Assembly (NCBI RefSeq): GCF_028283785.1
Contig: NZ_JAPWKB010000017.1
Location: forward strand, 1 to 64,000
Direction: 5' to 3'
From: Paraburkholderia sp.
Lineage (GTDB): Bacteria; Pseudomonadota; Gammaproteobacteria; Burkholderiales; Burkholderiaceae
Length of the DNA: 64,000 nt
How positions within the stretch are numbered: position 1 is the stretch's first letter; each line of letters starts with the position of its first letter. The translations under genes were made by a program, and so were the position numbers. Below the pieces are notes generated by a model. It was not told the origin of the DNA. It was given only the letters and a program-made list of their open reading frames with translations, and did not search any database. Shown one piece after another: positions 34,407-43,078 of the stretch.

Positions 34407-35954
34407 TCAGGCAGCGAGACGGAACACGCCGATCGAGCGCTTCAACTCGGCCGCCTGCGTCTCCAGCGAACTCGCCGCAGCGGCGGCTTGCTCGACCAGT
34501 GCCGCATTTTGCTGGGTGACTTCGTCCATTTGCGTGACGGCCTGATTGACCTGCGTGATGCCCTTGCTTTGCTCGACGGATGCCGCTGCGACTTCGTTCA
34601 TGATGTCCGTCACGCGACGGATTTCATGACGGATTTTCTCCATCGATGCGCCCGCTTCCTGCACGTGATCCGTGCCCGCTTCGACGCGCTGAACCGATTC
34701 GCCGATCAGTTCCTTGATGTCCTTCGACGCACTCGACGAACGTTGCGCAAGCCCACGCACTTCCGATGCGACCACCGCGAAACCGCGCCCGGCTTCGCCC
34801 GCGCGCGCCGCTTCGACGGCTGCGTTGAGTGCGAGAATATTGGTCTGGAACGCGATGCTCTCGATGATGCCGACAATCTCGGCCATCTTGCCCGAGCTCG
34901 TATTGATACCGTTCATCGTCTCGACGACATTCGCGACGACAGCGCCACCCTGCTCGGCCACTTGCACCGCTTGCGCCGCGAGCTGATTCGCCTGCCGCGA
35001 ATTCTCCGCATTCTGCGTCACGGTGGATGTCAGTTCTTCCATGCTCGCAGCGGTTTCCTGCAACGACGCAGCCTGCTCTTCGGTGCGTTGCGACAGGTCC
35101 TGATTGCCCGCCGCGATCTGCTGCGCGGCCGTTGCGATCGAATCCGCGGACACGCGAATCGCACCCAGCGTATCCGTCAGTTGCGTCTGCATGCGTTTCA
35201 TCGAATACAGAAGACTCGACCGGTCGTTCGACGCGGTTTGCACGAGCGCGCTCAAGTCGTTGTTGGCGATGCGATTGGCAATTTCCGCCGCGTAAGCCGG
35301 TTCGCCGCCAAGGGAACGCATGATGCCGCGATTGAGCGACATCACGACGAACGACAACGCCGCGCCGAGTACCGCGAGCACGCCCAGGTTCTTGAACAGC
35401 GCGACATGAAATTGCGCGTCGATATCGTCGACGTAGGCGCCCGTGGTGAGTACCCAATCCCACGGTTGATAGCCGGCGTTATACGAAATCTTCGGTGCGG
35501 CGACATTGGTGCCGGGCTTTGGGAAAGCGTATTCGGTAAAGCCTTTGCCGTCGCGCTTGACGATCGCGGCCGACTCGCGAAACACGTAGACGCCGTTCGG
35601 ATCCTGATAGCCGCTCAGATCCTTGCCGTTCATCTCGGCTCGCGTGGGATGCATCACCACCACCGACGACGAATTGATCACCGCGAAATAGCCTTCGCTG
35701 CCGTAGCGCATGTTGCGGATCGTCGCGAGTGCCTGCTTCTTTGCCTCATCGACCGACATCCGGCCTGCGTTCGCTTCGGCCGCGAGCGTGTTGATCGCGC
35801 TGAGCGCGAGTTCCATCGCATTGGTGAGGTTATGCCGGCGGGCGTCGAATTGCGCCTGCCGAGCCTGAAACGCGTTGTAAGTGGACATGCCGACGAGGCA
35901 CACCAGACTCAACACGAGCGGTAACCACAACTTCTGAACAAACGATAACCTCAT
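34407..35954 (-). CDS. Methyl-accepting chemotaxis protein with single Cache sensor
   Basis: 515 residues. TM1 at about 8-28 (LWLPLVLSLVCLVGMST) and TM2 at about 187-208 flank a periplasmic single-Cache domain (GRMSVDEAKKQALATIRNMRYGSEGYFAVINSS ... TGAYVDDID). A HAMP-like region then leads to the long cytoplasmic hairpin, with the canonical tip ESIAFQTNILALNAAVEAARAGE. Cache domains of this type often bind small carboxylates. No C-terminal NWETF-like CheR tether is visible. A sigma-28-like promoter lies about 80-110 bases upstream. Confidence 0.92.
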   Translation of the reverse strand: MRLSFVQKLWLPLVLSLVCLVGMSTYNAFQARQAQFDARRHNLTNAMELALSAINTLAAEANAGRMSVDEAKKQALATIRNMRYGSEGYFAVINSSSVVVMHPTRAEMNGKDLSGYQDPNGVYVFRESAAIVKRDGKGFTEYAFPKPGTNVAAPKISYNAGYQPWDWVLTTGAYVDDIDAQFHVALFKNLGVLAVLGAALSFVVMSLNRGIMRSLGGEPAYAAEIANRIANNDLSALVQTASNDRSSLLYSMKRMQTQLTDTLGAIRVSADSIATAAQQIAAGNQDLSQRTEEQAASLQETAASMEELTSTVTQNAENSRQANQLAAQAVQVAEQGGAVVANVVETMNGINTSSGKMAEIVGIIESIAFQTNILALNAAVEAARAGEAGRGFAVVASEVRGLAQRSSSASKDIKELIGESVQRVEAGTDHVQEAGASMEKIRHEIRRVTDIMNEVAAASVEQSKGITQVNQAVTQMDEVTQQNAALVEQAAAAASSLETQAAELKRSIGVFRLAA

Positions 35955-36034
35955 ACGAATGACACCTCAAACTGAATGACCGTAGAACGAAGGAACGCTC
36001 TGCTTTATCGCTGGAAGCGTCACGTTACCCAGCA

Positions 36035-36062
36035 CTAACGGCCGTCAGTAAGAAATACTTGA
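36035..36062 (-). promoter_or_regulatory. Possible sigma-28 (FliA) promoter for the chemoreceptor
   Basis: On the minus strand TCAAGTAT, 12 bases, then GCCGTTAG resembles the FliA consensus TAAAGTTT-N11-GCCGATAA (about six of eight at each box, spacer one base long). The position upstream of a chemoreceptor is what one would expect. The match is imperfect, so confidence is low. Confidence 0.3.
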
Positions 36063-36089
36063 GCGAATCGTATGGTATGCAGAAAGACG

Positions 36090-36740
36090 TCAGAAGCGAT
36101 ACGTGACGCCGAGTTGCAAAACCGGATAAAGCTTGTAGCGCTCGACCTTGTCGCTGATCTTCTGTTCCTGTTCCGCGATGTTTTGCGCCGACGTGAACGC
36201 GGTGTAAATCTCCGGCACGCTATACGTAGTGCGCGGACGGCCGTACGCGACGCCGATATCGAACGTCACGCCGAAACCCTTCGAGACCGGCTTGTGACCG
36301 AAGCCGAGCCCGAGGTACGGCATCACCGTCGGCAGTTTCACTTTCGCCGAAGGCGCAGCACCGACCGCCGGCACGTAGTCGTCACCGATCTTGTAGTTGC
36401 CTTGCGCATTCGGAACCGCATGCGCGCTCAGTTCGTCGTCGTTGATCAATGCCCCGGCCGTCACGCGGAAGCTGCTCGACGCGAACGGAAACAGATCGAG
36501 ATACAGGCCGCCCTGCTTGAGGCTCAAATGGCCGTCGTACTGGTTGTCGTTGACGTTCACGGAATGCGAAAAACCGAAGCCTTCGATTTCGGCGTGGACG
36601 CCCGCCCACGTCGTGACCGGCAGCGCCGCGCCGATGCCGGCACCCAGCGTGCCGCCATGAATATAGATTTCCTGCGCCTGCACGCCCGTTGCAAGCATTG
36701 CGACCGCTGCGACCCCCGCAGCACCGATGATCTTGTTCAC
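36090..36740 (-). CDS. Outer-membrane beta-barrel protein, unknown function
   Basis: 216 residues from a GTG start with AGAAGGGG upstream. A signal peptide (IIGAAGVAAVAMLATGVQA, cut before QEIY) precedes alternating hydrophobic/polar strands. The chain ends in LQLGVTYRF, a C-terminal aromatic residue typical of beta-barrel assembly substrates. The GGAFGxGxG-like start and strand pattern suggest an eight-stranded OmpW/OmpA-like barrel. The ligand is unknown. The longer ORF adds 13 residues before the true signal sequence, so GTG is preferred. Confidence 0.75.
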   Translation of the reverse strand: MNKIIGAAGVAAVAMLATGVQAQEIYIHGGTLGAGIGAALPVTTWAGVHAEIEGFGFSHSVNVNDNQYDGHLSLKQGGLYLDLFPFASSSFRVTAGALINDDELSAHAVPNAQGNYKIGDDYVPAVGAAPSAKVKLPTVMPYLGLGFGHKPVSKGFGVTFDIGVAYGRPRTTYSVPEIYTAFTSAQNIAEQEQKISDKVERYKLYPVLQLGVTYRF

Positions 36741-37133
36741 TACCCCTTCTCCGTATCTGTAACCGGGCTGGATACCCACCCGCGATGAACAGACTCTACG
36801 GTTTCGAACATGCGTTCAATGAGGTGAACAGCGCCCTCTTTTCGCCTCAGTTTGCGTCTACGACCCGGCGGACTCACCAATCGGTACAAATGCCGCGTAA
36901 CTCTTTCCGGCAAAACGTACCGGCCGGTTTATTGCAGCGGATTAGACCGTTTTTAAAGGGCTTTTCGACGAATTGAGCCGCCTGAGCCGACCGGATAATC
37001 GCTGTCATTGATCCGGCCCGAGCGCGTCGATGCGCACACACGGCGGACCGAAGTACGGATCTCCCAGGAGTGCGATATGCACTTCGCGCATGAAGCCGTG
37101 CCGTGTGCACGACGAGAATATTCTGGAGAAGTT
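36741..37133. other. Intergenic region between divergent barrel and lipoprotein genes
   Basis: No convincing gene. Short ORFs lack ribosome sites and family resemblance. An AT-richer patch (GACCGTTTTTAAAGGGCTTTTCG, about 36946-36968) may include promoter elements for either direction. Confidence 0.4.
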
Positions 37134-38135
37134 ATGTCCCTGTATCAGACATCCCGTTCAATCGCGATTGGCGCAATCGTCGCGGCCTCCGCGCTTCTGA
37201 GCGCCTGCGGCGGCGGTGGTGGCGGCAGCAGCGGTTCGAGCGCGGCGGCCAGCAGCAGCGTGCTGAAGTTGTCGTCCGCGGTGCAGAGCGAGCACGTCGC
37301 GCGCTATGCGGCTGCATTCGGCATGTTGTCGGGCCCGGGTGTCGCGGCAATCTACACGTCGGTCTCGCAATCGATCGTCAGTCAGATCACGGCAGGCGCA
37401 CCGTCGGCCGACGTCGCGTGCCCGACCAGCGGCTCGGTCGACGTGATCGCGCAAAACGCCGGTCTGCTCGGCATGCAGACGGGTGAAACCGCGACGGTGA
37501 CGTTCAATCAGTGCGTGGGCCAGGTGAAAGCGCCGGGCGTTTCAAGCGGCAGTTTGATTAGCGGATCGGTGACGGTTCAGGTTCAATCGGTGCAAGGCGT
37601 GGTCGGCAAGAATTCGGCGGACTGGTCTTACACGGCCGTCGAAACCGCGAATGCGCTGACGCTGACCACGGACACCGCAAAAACCGTGGTCAATGGCACG
37701 GTCACGTTCACGATGAGCTACGATGCCGCCACCGGCGTCACAACGACGACCGCCAGCGCGCCGACCGTTACGCTCGACCGCACGCAGACGCTGTCCACGT
37801 CGAGCACGATCTCCGGCAACATCACGATCACGTCGCTTCAGTATTCGCGCACGCATCAGAACGGCAACCCGTCGTCGGACACGCTGTCCACCAGCGGCGC
37901 GATCAATATCCAGATCACCGACGCGACGATGGCCTTCAACGTGTCCACGCCGACGCCGGTTACGCTCAGCGACGGCGATCTGCAAGCCGGCACGATCCAG
38001 TTGACGACGAGCGACGCGACCGAAACGATCACGGCGCAAGACGCGAGCACGGTCCAGATTACCGTGACGTCGAACGGCCAGAGCGGCAGCTATACGGAGT
38101 CCGTCGCCGACTTCAAGAAACTCGCAAGCGGTTAA
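37134..38135 (+). CDS. Putative lipoprotein with Ser/Thr-rich beta-rich exported domain
   Basis: 333 residues. Lipoprotein signal with lipobox LSAC, followed by a flexible Gly/Ser tether (GGGGGGSSGSSAAASSS). The mature part is rich in Ser, Thr and Val with alternating patterns, consistent with an all-beta exported domain. Two Cys (VACPTSG, FNQCVGQ) may form a disulfide. Start ATG 37134 has CTGGAGAAG upstream. No family recognised. It ends at a strong rho-independent terminator. Confidence 0.72.
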   Translation: MSLYQTSRSIAIGAIVAASALLSACGGGGGGSSGSSAAASSSVLKLSSAVQSEHVARYAAAFGMLSGPGVAAIYTSVSQSIVSQITAGAPSADVACPTSGSVDVIAQNAGLLGMQTGETATVTFNQCVGQVKAPGVSSGSLISGSVTVQVQSVQGVVGKNSADWSYTAVETANALTLTTDTAKTVVNGTVTFTMSYDAATGVTTTTASAPTVTLDRTQTLSTSSTISGNITITSLQYSRTHQNGNPSSDTLSTSGAINIQITDATMAFNVSTPTPVTLSDGDLQAGTIQLTTSDATETITAQDASTVQITVTSNGQSGSYTESVADFKKLASG

Positions 38136-38194
38136 GCACTGCCGGTTATCGACAGGCAGTGACGCGAAGATTTTTCGTCGATGCGATCTCCAAC

Positions 38195-38229
38195 GGCGCA
38201 CCATGTCATGTGGTGCGCCGCTTTTTTTG
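38195..38229 (+). terminator. Rho-independent terminator after the lipoprotein gene
   Basis: A perfect 10-bp stem CGGCGCACCA/TGGTGCGCCG with a 7-base loop is followed by C and seven T. This is the strongest intrinsic terminator I see in the window. It is oriented to stop the lipoprotein transcript before the convergent darcynin gene. Confidence 0.9.
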
Positions 38230-38270
38230 TCTGGCTATATCTCCGCACGGGCACGGGCACGCGGTTCGTA

Positions 38271-38687
38271 TTAGCCGATCATCGCCTCGCCTAGATACCG
38301 CTTCGCATCGGCATTTTCAGCGCCCGGCAGGATTTCGACGATATCGAACAGTCGGTCCCAGAACGGTGTGTCACGCAGTGCTTCCACCACTTCCTCGTAC
38401 GCGCCGCGATCCTGGATATCCCACATCCACACATCGGTGACGCGCGCCGAGTAAAACTCGGTGTCGAAAAAACGCAGCCGTACGCGTCCTGCGTATTGCC
38501 TGAGAAGCGGCGCGAGATGCGTATGTAGTTGCTGCGCGCGCTCGCCTGAATGCATCTGCAACCATGCTTCGCGGGTTTTGACGAGCATGAACACGGTCAT
38601 CACCGTGGTGTCGTCGTTATAAATGGGCGGGTTGGCGACGTTTGCGCGGGTCGAGGGGTGATCGATGCTCGCATGCGTATTGCTCAT
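38271..38687 (-). CDS. Darcynin-like small protein
   Basis: 138 residues. MTVFMLVKTREAWLQM and RLRFFDTEFYSARVTDVWMWD look like the darcynin family of small bacterial proteins, which have no established function and resemble dimeric alpha/beta-barrel folds. Start at MSNTHAS, which leaves a 90-base gap to a divergent TetR gene. The pairing suggests TetR control. No signal peptide. Confidence 0.6.
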   Translation of the reverse strand: MSNTHASIDHPSTRANVANPPIYNDDTTVMTVFMLVKTREAWLQMHSGERAQQLHTHLAPLLRQYAGRVRLRFFDTEFYSARVTDVWMWDIQDRGAYEEVVEALRDTPFWDRLFDIVEILPGAENADAKRYLGEAMIG

Positions 38688-38777
38688 GGCCAGGTCTGTC
38701 CTGTCGAATTGATGAAGCGGATAGAAGAACAGATAGAATATGAGCAAACACTCGCGTTCACTACTCGCTTTCCCGTG

Positions 38778-39404
38778 ATGAAAAAAAAGCCACCCGCCGA
38801 AGGCCTGGAACCCCGTAAAGCGCCGGCCCAGCGGCGATCCGCCGCCACGGTCGACGCGATCGTCGAGGCCGCCGCTCGCATTCTGGAAGCCGACGGACTC
38901 GCCGGATACACCACCAATGCGATCGCCGCGCGAGCGGGCGTCAGCATCGGCTCGCTGTATCAGTACTTCCCGAATCGCGACGCATTGACCGCCGCGCTGA
39001 TCGAACGCGAGACCGGCGCGCTGCTCGCGCAGGCTGACCTTGCCGCGCAGAGCATCCGTTGTGCGGACGCGCTCGCGTTATTGATCGACGCAGCCGTCGC
39101 GCATCAGATGCGTCGGCCGGATCTCGCGCGGATTCTCGACTTCGAGGAGCGGCGGCTGCCGGTGGGCGAGCACAACCGGCGCGTCGGCGAAGTCTTACAG
39201 GAAGCAGTCGTTACGGTGCTGGCATTGCCGGATGGGCCTGCAATCGTCGATCGGCAAACGGCCGCATTCGACGTGCTCGCGCTGGTGCGCGGCATTCTCG
39301 ACATGGCCGGTGAACGTCGCGAGACCGATGCGGCTGCGTTGCGAGCCCGCGTCGCGATCGCGGTCGATGGATACCTGAACGGTGTAGCAACCGCTGGCCT
39401 GTAA
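38778..39404 (+). CDS. TetR-family transcriptional regulator
   Basis: 208 residues. The N-terminal helix-turn-helix is typical (VDAIVEAAARILEADGLAGYTTNAIAARAGVSIGSLYQYFPNRDAL). The C-terminal ligand domain is helical and family-specific. The gene starts MKKKPPAEG; an adjacent GTG upstream is possible. It is divergent from the darcynin-like gene and probably represses it. It ends just before a perfect 12-bp GCATGC hairpin. Confidence 0.88.
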   Translation: MKKKPPAEGLEPRKAPAQRRSAATVDAIVEAAARILEADGLAGYTTNAIAARAGVSIGSLYQYFPNRDALTAALIERETGALLAQADLAAQSIRCADALALLIDAAVAHQMRRPDLARILDFEERRLPVGEHNRRVGEVLQEAVVTVLALPDGPAIVDRQTAAFDVLALVRGILDMAGERRETDAAALRARVAIAVDGYLNGVATAGL

Positions 39405-39417
39405 CCACCGACGCGAA

Positions 39418-39446
39418 TGCTCGCATGCGGCTAACGCATGCGAGCA
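39418..39446. terminator. 12-bp hairpin TGCTCGCATGCG/CGCATGCGAGCA
   Basis: A perfect 12-bp stem with loop GCTAA begins 14 bases after the TetR stop codon. There is no T-run, so it may be a Rho-assisted stop or an RNA-stability stem rather than an intrinsic terminator. It shares the GCATGC core with other gene-end repeats in the window. Confidence 0.45.
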
Positions 39447-39601
39447 TGCCAAGCCATGCGTGGCACCGTCTCTGCACTGCGCGGCGCTTTTGGGTACATT
39501 GAACGTCTGCGGAAAGAAGCAGGTCATAGTTGGCACGTTGCCCGTTGACGGCATCCAGTTTGCTGCATCGCCTGCAATTCCAACACGACAATGGAGCAGC
39601 C

Positions 39602-39940
39602 ATGAAATCTCCCGCCGCCTATTCGACCACCGCACCGAGCCGCGCGGAAGTCGACGCTTTCGCCGGGACCGCGGTACTCGAATTCGGCACCGACTGGTGC
39701 GGCTACTGCCAGGGCGCGCAAGCGTCGATCGGTGAAGCGTTCGCACCGCACGGCGACGTCCGTCATCTGAAGATCGAAGATGGCCCGGGCCGCCCGCTTG
39801 GTCGTTCTTTCAAGGTCAAGCTTTGGCCCACGCTGATTTTCATCCGCGACGGCGCCGAGGTCGCGCGTGTGGTGCGTCCGGGTAGTGCGTCCGAGGTGGA
39901 CGAAGGTTTCGCCGCGCTCGCACGCGCGGGCTCGCATTGA
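39602..39940 (+). CDS. Thioredoxin-family protein
   Basis: 112 residues. One thioredoxin fold with active site WCGYC (TDWCGYCQGA) and cis-Pro segment KLWPTLIF. No signal peptide, so it is cytosolic. Start ATG 39602 has ATGGAGCAGCC upstream. WCGYC differs from the WCGPC of thioredoxin 1, so it is a specialised redox protein. It is 29 bases upstream of the YjbQ-type gene and probably cotranscribed. Confidence 0.88.
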   Translation: MKSPAAYSTTAPSRAEVDAFAGTAVLEFGTDWCGYCQGAQASIGEAFAPHGDVRHLKIEDGPGRPLGRSFKVKLWPTLIFIRDGAEVARVVRPGSASEVDEGFAALARAGSH

Positions 39941-39969
39941 TCGCCGGCCAGCACACGTCCGGACAGGCA

Positions 39970-40389
39970 ATGCGACAAGCCATCCACACACTGACAATCG
40001 AAACCCGCACGCGCGGGTTGACCGAGTTCACGCATGACGCACGCGCATTCGTCAGCGAGACGCGGATCCGCACCGGCCTGCTGACGCTGTTTTGCAGGCA
40101 CACGTCGGCTTCGCTGCTGATTCAGGAGAATGCCGATCCTTCGGTGCGTCGCGACCTCGAAGCGTATTTCGACACCATCGCCCCCGAAGCCCCCGGCCGT
40201 TACGAGCACGACACCGAAGGCCCCGACGATATGCCTGCGCATCTGCGCACGGCATTGACTCAGGTGCAGTTGTCGGTGCCGGTCGAACATGGCCGGATGG
40301 TGCTCGGCACGTGGCAAGGTCTGTATCTGTTCGAACACCGCCGGCATCCGTCGGCGCGCGATATCGTGCTTCATCTGATCGGCGAGTAA
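39970..40389 (+). CDS. YjbQ/UPF0047 family protein
   Basis: 139 residues. The family features are clear: FCRHTSASLLIQENADPSVRRDLE, HDTEGPDDMPAHLR and LGTWQGLYLFEHR. YjbQ relatives have weak thiamine-phosphate-synthase activity in vitro, and the physiological role is unsettled. Start ATG 39970 follows GGACAGG and fits the family; the earlier TTG at 39937 is inside the preceding gene. Confidence 0.88.
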   Translation: MRQAIHTLTIETRTRGLTEFTHDARAFVSETRIRTGLLTLFCRHTSASLLIQENADPSVRRDLEAYFDTIAPEAPGRYEHDTEGPDDMPAHLRTALTQVQLSVPVEHGRMVLGTWQGLYLFEHRRHPSARDIVLHLIGE

Positions 40390-40463
40390 TACGGCGCGGC
40401 GCGGTCCGCCTGGTTGGGACCGCTGGCCGGTTGCCTGTCGGCTACATCAACGAGGATACGTTC

Positions 40464-41480
40464 ATGAGCACCCAAAGCGAACTTCAAGCCACAGTCGATG
40501 CGATGGTCCAACCCGGCAAAGGGCTGCTTGCCGCAGACGAAAGCGGCCCGACCATCGCCAAACGCTTCAAGACCATCGGACTCGACTCGACGGAAGAGAA
40601 TCACCGCCGATACCGGACGATGCTGCTATCGACGCCGGGACTCGGGGCGTTTATCAGCGGCGTGATCCTCTATGAAGAAACCTTGGGTCAGAAAGCGGAC
40701 AACGGTACGCCTTTGCCCGAACTCGCGGCCAGCGCGGGCATCGTGCCGGGAATCAAGGTCGATCTCGGCAAAACCGCACTCGCGCTTGCGCCTGGCGACG
40801 AAATCACCGAAGGGCTCGACGGGCTGGCAGCGCGACTCGACGGCTACAAGAAACAGGGTGCGCGATTTGCGAAGTGGCGCGCCGTCTACAACATCACCGC
40901 GACCTTACCCAGCGCCTTCGCGATGGAAGCGAATGCGCACGCTTTGGCACGTTACGCGGCGATCTGTCAGCAGGCCGGTATCGTGCCGATCGTCGAGCCT
41001 GAAGTACTGATGGATGGTGCGCACACGATAGAGCGCTGCGCGCAGGTCACGGCGGAAGTGCTGCACGAGGTATTCGGCGCGCTGCATCGTCATCGCGTGA
41101 CGCTCGAACATATGCTGCTCAAACCGAACATGGTGTTGTCCGGCACTGACAGCAAACCAGTCGCCGCCACCGCCGCCGTCGCAGCGCACACCGTGCAAGT
41201 GCTTAAACGCGCTGTGCCGGCAGCCGTGCCGGGTATCGTGTTTCTGTCGGGCGGACAAACGCCTGAAGAAGCGACACTCAATCTCGATGCGATGAACCGG
41301 CTCGGGCCGCTACCTTGGGGCTTGACCTTTTCATATGGCCGCGCACTTCAGGAACCGCCTTTGACTGCGTGGAAAGGAAAAGACGAGAACGTCGAAGCGG
41401 CGCAACAGGCATTGCTCAAGCGCGCTCAACTGAATAGTGAAGCGAGTCTTGGGAAGTATCAGGTGTCGATGGAAAAATAG
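40464..41480 (+). CDS. Class I fructose-bisphosphate aldolase
   Basis: 338 residues. Cleaves fructose 1,6-bisphosphate in glycolysis/gluconeogenesis by a Schiff-base mechanism. Signature segments: GKGLLAADES near the N-terminus, the WRAVYNI strand, EPEVLMDG, and HMLLKPNMV, which holds the Schiff-base lysine, followed by FLSGGQTPEEAT. Class I enzymes are less common than class II in this group and are often secondary isozymes. Start ATG 40464 has GAGGATACG upstream. Ends at a GC-rich hairpin terminator. Confidence 0.93.
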   Translation: MSTQSELQATVDAMVQPGKGLLAADESGPTIAKRFKTIGLDSTEENHRRYRTMLLSTPGLGAFISGVILYEETLGQKADNGTPLPELAASAGIVPGIKVDLGKTALALAPGDEITEGLDGLAARLDGYKKQGARFAKWRAVYNITATLPSAFAMEANAHALARYAAICQQAGIVPIVEPEVLMDGAHTIERCAQVTAEVLHEVFGALHRHRVTLEHMLLKPNMVLSGTDSKPVAATAAVAAHTVQVLKRAVPAAVPGIVFLSGGQTPEEATLNLDAMNRLGPLPWGLTFSYGRALQEPPLTAWKGKDENVEAAQQALLKRAQLNSEASLGKYQVSMEK

Positions 41481-41483
41481 ACA

Positions 41484-41512
41484 GAGAGAGGGGCCACGCC
41501 CCTCTCTCCTTT
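41484..41512 (+). terminator. Rho-independent terminator after aldolase gene
   Basis: A perfect 11-bp stem GAGAGAGGGGC/GCCCCTCTCTC with loop CAC, starting four bases after the aldolase stop and followed by CTTT. The T-run is short but the stem is very strong. Confidence 0.75.
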
Positions 41513-41564
41513 AAAGAACCGCTTGAACTGCTTGAGCTGCCTAAACGACTAAGCCACTAACCCA

Positions 41565-42590
41565 CTAAACCGGAGAAGGATTGCGCTCCGCAAATCCTTC
41601 CTGATGCCAATACGGATACGCGGGGCGCACTGCACTCGCGGCATCCAGTTTCGCGACCTGCTCCGCAGTCAGATTCCAGCCCACCGCGCCGAGATTCTGA
41701 CGCAACTGTTCTTCGTTGCGAGCGCCAATCAGTACGGTCGATACCGTCGGGCGTTGCAGCACCCAGTTCAATGCAATTTGCGGCACGCTCTTGCCCGTCT
41801 CCGCCGCCACTTCCTCGATCGCATCCAGCACGCGGTACAAGTACTCTTCAGGTACCGGCGGCCCTTGATCCGCGGTTTTATGCAAACGGCTCGACGCAGG
41901 CAACGCTTGACCGCGCTTGATCTTGCCGGTCAGACGTCCCCAGCCTAGCGGACTCCACACCACGGCACCGACGCCCTGATCGATTCCAAGCGGCATCAAC
42001 TCCGACTCATAGTCACGCCCCACGAGCGAGTAGTAAGTCTGATTCGCAACGTAGCGCGGATAGCCATAGCGGTCGGCGACATCCTGCGATTTCATCAGAT
42101 GCCAGCCGGAGAAATTCGACACGCCCGTATAGCGGATTTTGCCCGCGCGCACCAGATCGTCGAGTGTGGACAGTACTTCGGCGACGGGCGTTTTCGCGTC
42201 GAAGCCATGCAATTGAAAGAGATCGATGTAGTCGGTTTGCAAGCGCTTGAGCGCTGCATCGACTGCCTGAATCAGATGGAAACGCGATGAGCCAACATTG
42301 TTCGGCGAGTCGTCGAACCGGAATGTCGCTTTAGTGGAAATGATCGCCTTGTCGCGCTTGCCCTTAAGCGCTTCGCCCAGCACCGACTCCGACGCACCGC
42401 CCGAGTAGATATCGGCCGTGTCGAACATCGTGACGCCTGCATCCATACAGATGTCGATCAGACGACGCGCTTCGGCGACATCCGTCTGGCCCCACGCCTG
42501 AAAAAACTCGCCCTTACCGCCGAACGTGCCAGTACCGAAACTCAGTGCCGGAACCTTGAAACCCGACGCGCCCAAATGCCTGTATTCCAT
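41565..42590 (-). CDS. Aldo/keto reductase
   Basis: 341 residues. The (beta/alpha)8 aldo/keto reductase fold has the catalytic Asp-Tyr pair (FDTADIYSGGASE), Lys (ISTKAT) and His (LFQLHGFDAK), with the NADPH-binding C-terminal LIGARNEEQLRQNL. Substrate not evident. Start at MEYRHLG, which matches the family and has AGGATG upstream; the longer ORF is spurious. Divergent from the DUF3309 gene. Confidence 0.9.
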   Translation of the reverse strand: MEYRHLGASGFKVPALSFGTGTFGGKGEFFQAWGQTDVAEARRLIDICMDAGVTMFDTADIYSGGASESVLGEALKGKRDKAIISTKATFRFDDSPNNVGSSRFHLIQAVDAALKRLQTDYIDLFQLHGFDAKTPVAEVLSTLDDLVRAGKIRYTGVSNFSGWHLMKSQDVADRYGYPRYVANQTYYSLVGRDYESELMPLGIDQGVGAVVWSPLGWGRLTGKIKRGQALPASSRLHKTADQGPPVPEEYLYRVLDAIEEVAAETGKSVPQIALNWVLQRPTVSTVLIGARNEEQLRQNLGAVGWNLTAEQVAKLDAASAVRPAYPYWHQEGFAERNPSPV

Positions 42591-42862
42591 CGAACATCCT
42601 CCGATGAGTGCTTGCGGATCGACCGCGATAACTGCCGACAACTGATCGTCAAGTCTACCCGTCCGCCGAAAAGTGCGCGCTGCAGCGCACATCGGAGGCT
42701 GCTGCACCGCACGATAAACAACGCGTGCGTGCGGGCATACGTATTGCTGACACAGGTTTATCGTCGCCGGCCGTCGCAGACTTCACGCAGTGCGTGAGCT
42801 GCAAACGGCGCGTGGCGACCGGAGAGCCTATCCGGTCGTCTTACTTAAACCGGGAGGTCTAT

Positions 42863-43018
42863 ATGTTGGGAACTATTCTGCTGATTGTGCTGATTCTTCT
42901 TCTGATCGGCGCTTTTCCGTCCTGGCCTCATAGCCGTTCGTGGGGATATGGCCCAAGCGGCGGTCTCGGTCTTGTTCTGATCATTGTCATCGTGTTGCTG
43001 GTGATGGGCATCGTCTAG
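42863..43018 (+). CDS. DUF3309 small membrane protein
   Basis: 51 residues with two hydrophobic helices (ILLIVLILLLIGAF and LGLVLIIVIVLLVMGIV) separated by a PSWPHSRSWGYGPSGG turn. This is the pattern of the DUF3309 family. CGGGAGG lies eight bases before the ATG. Such proteins are common next to stress-related genes in this group; no function is established. Confidence 0.88.
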   Translation: MLGTILLIVLILLLIGAFPSWPHSRSWGYGPSGGLGLVLIIVIVLLVMGIV

Positions 43019-43078
43019 CGCACTTCGCGACTGTGATCGCATTGCGCGGCCTGGCCTTTCACTTTCCAATCGAGTCCC

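Noticed and set aside
42663-42700. GC-rich palindromic patch in the aldo/keto reductase-DUF3309 gap
   Set aside because: CGCTGCAGCG is a short symmetric word expected in such GC-rich sequence; no supporting pattern.
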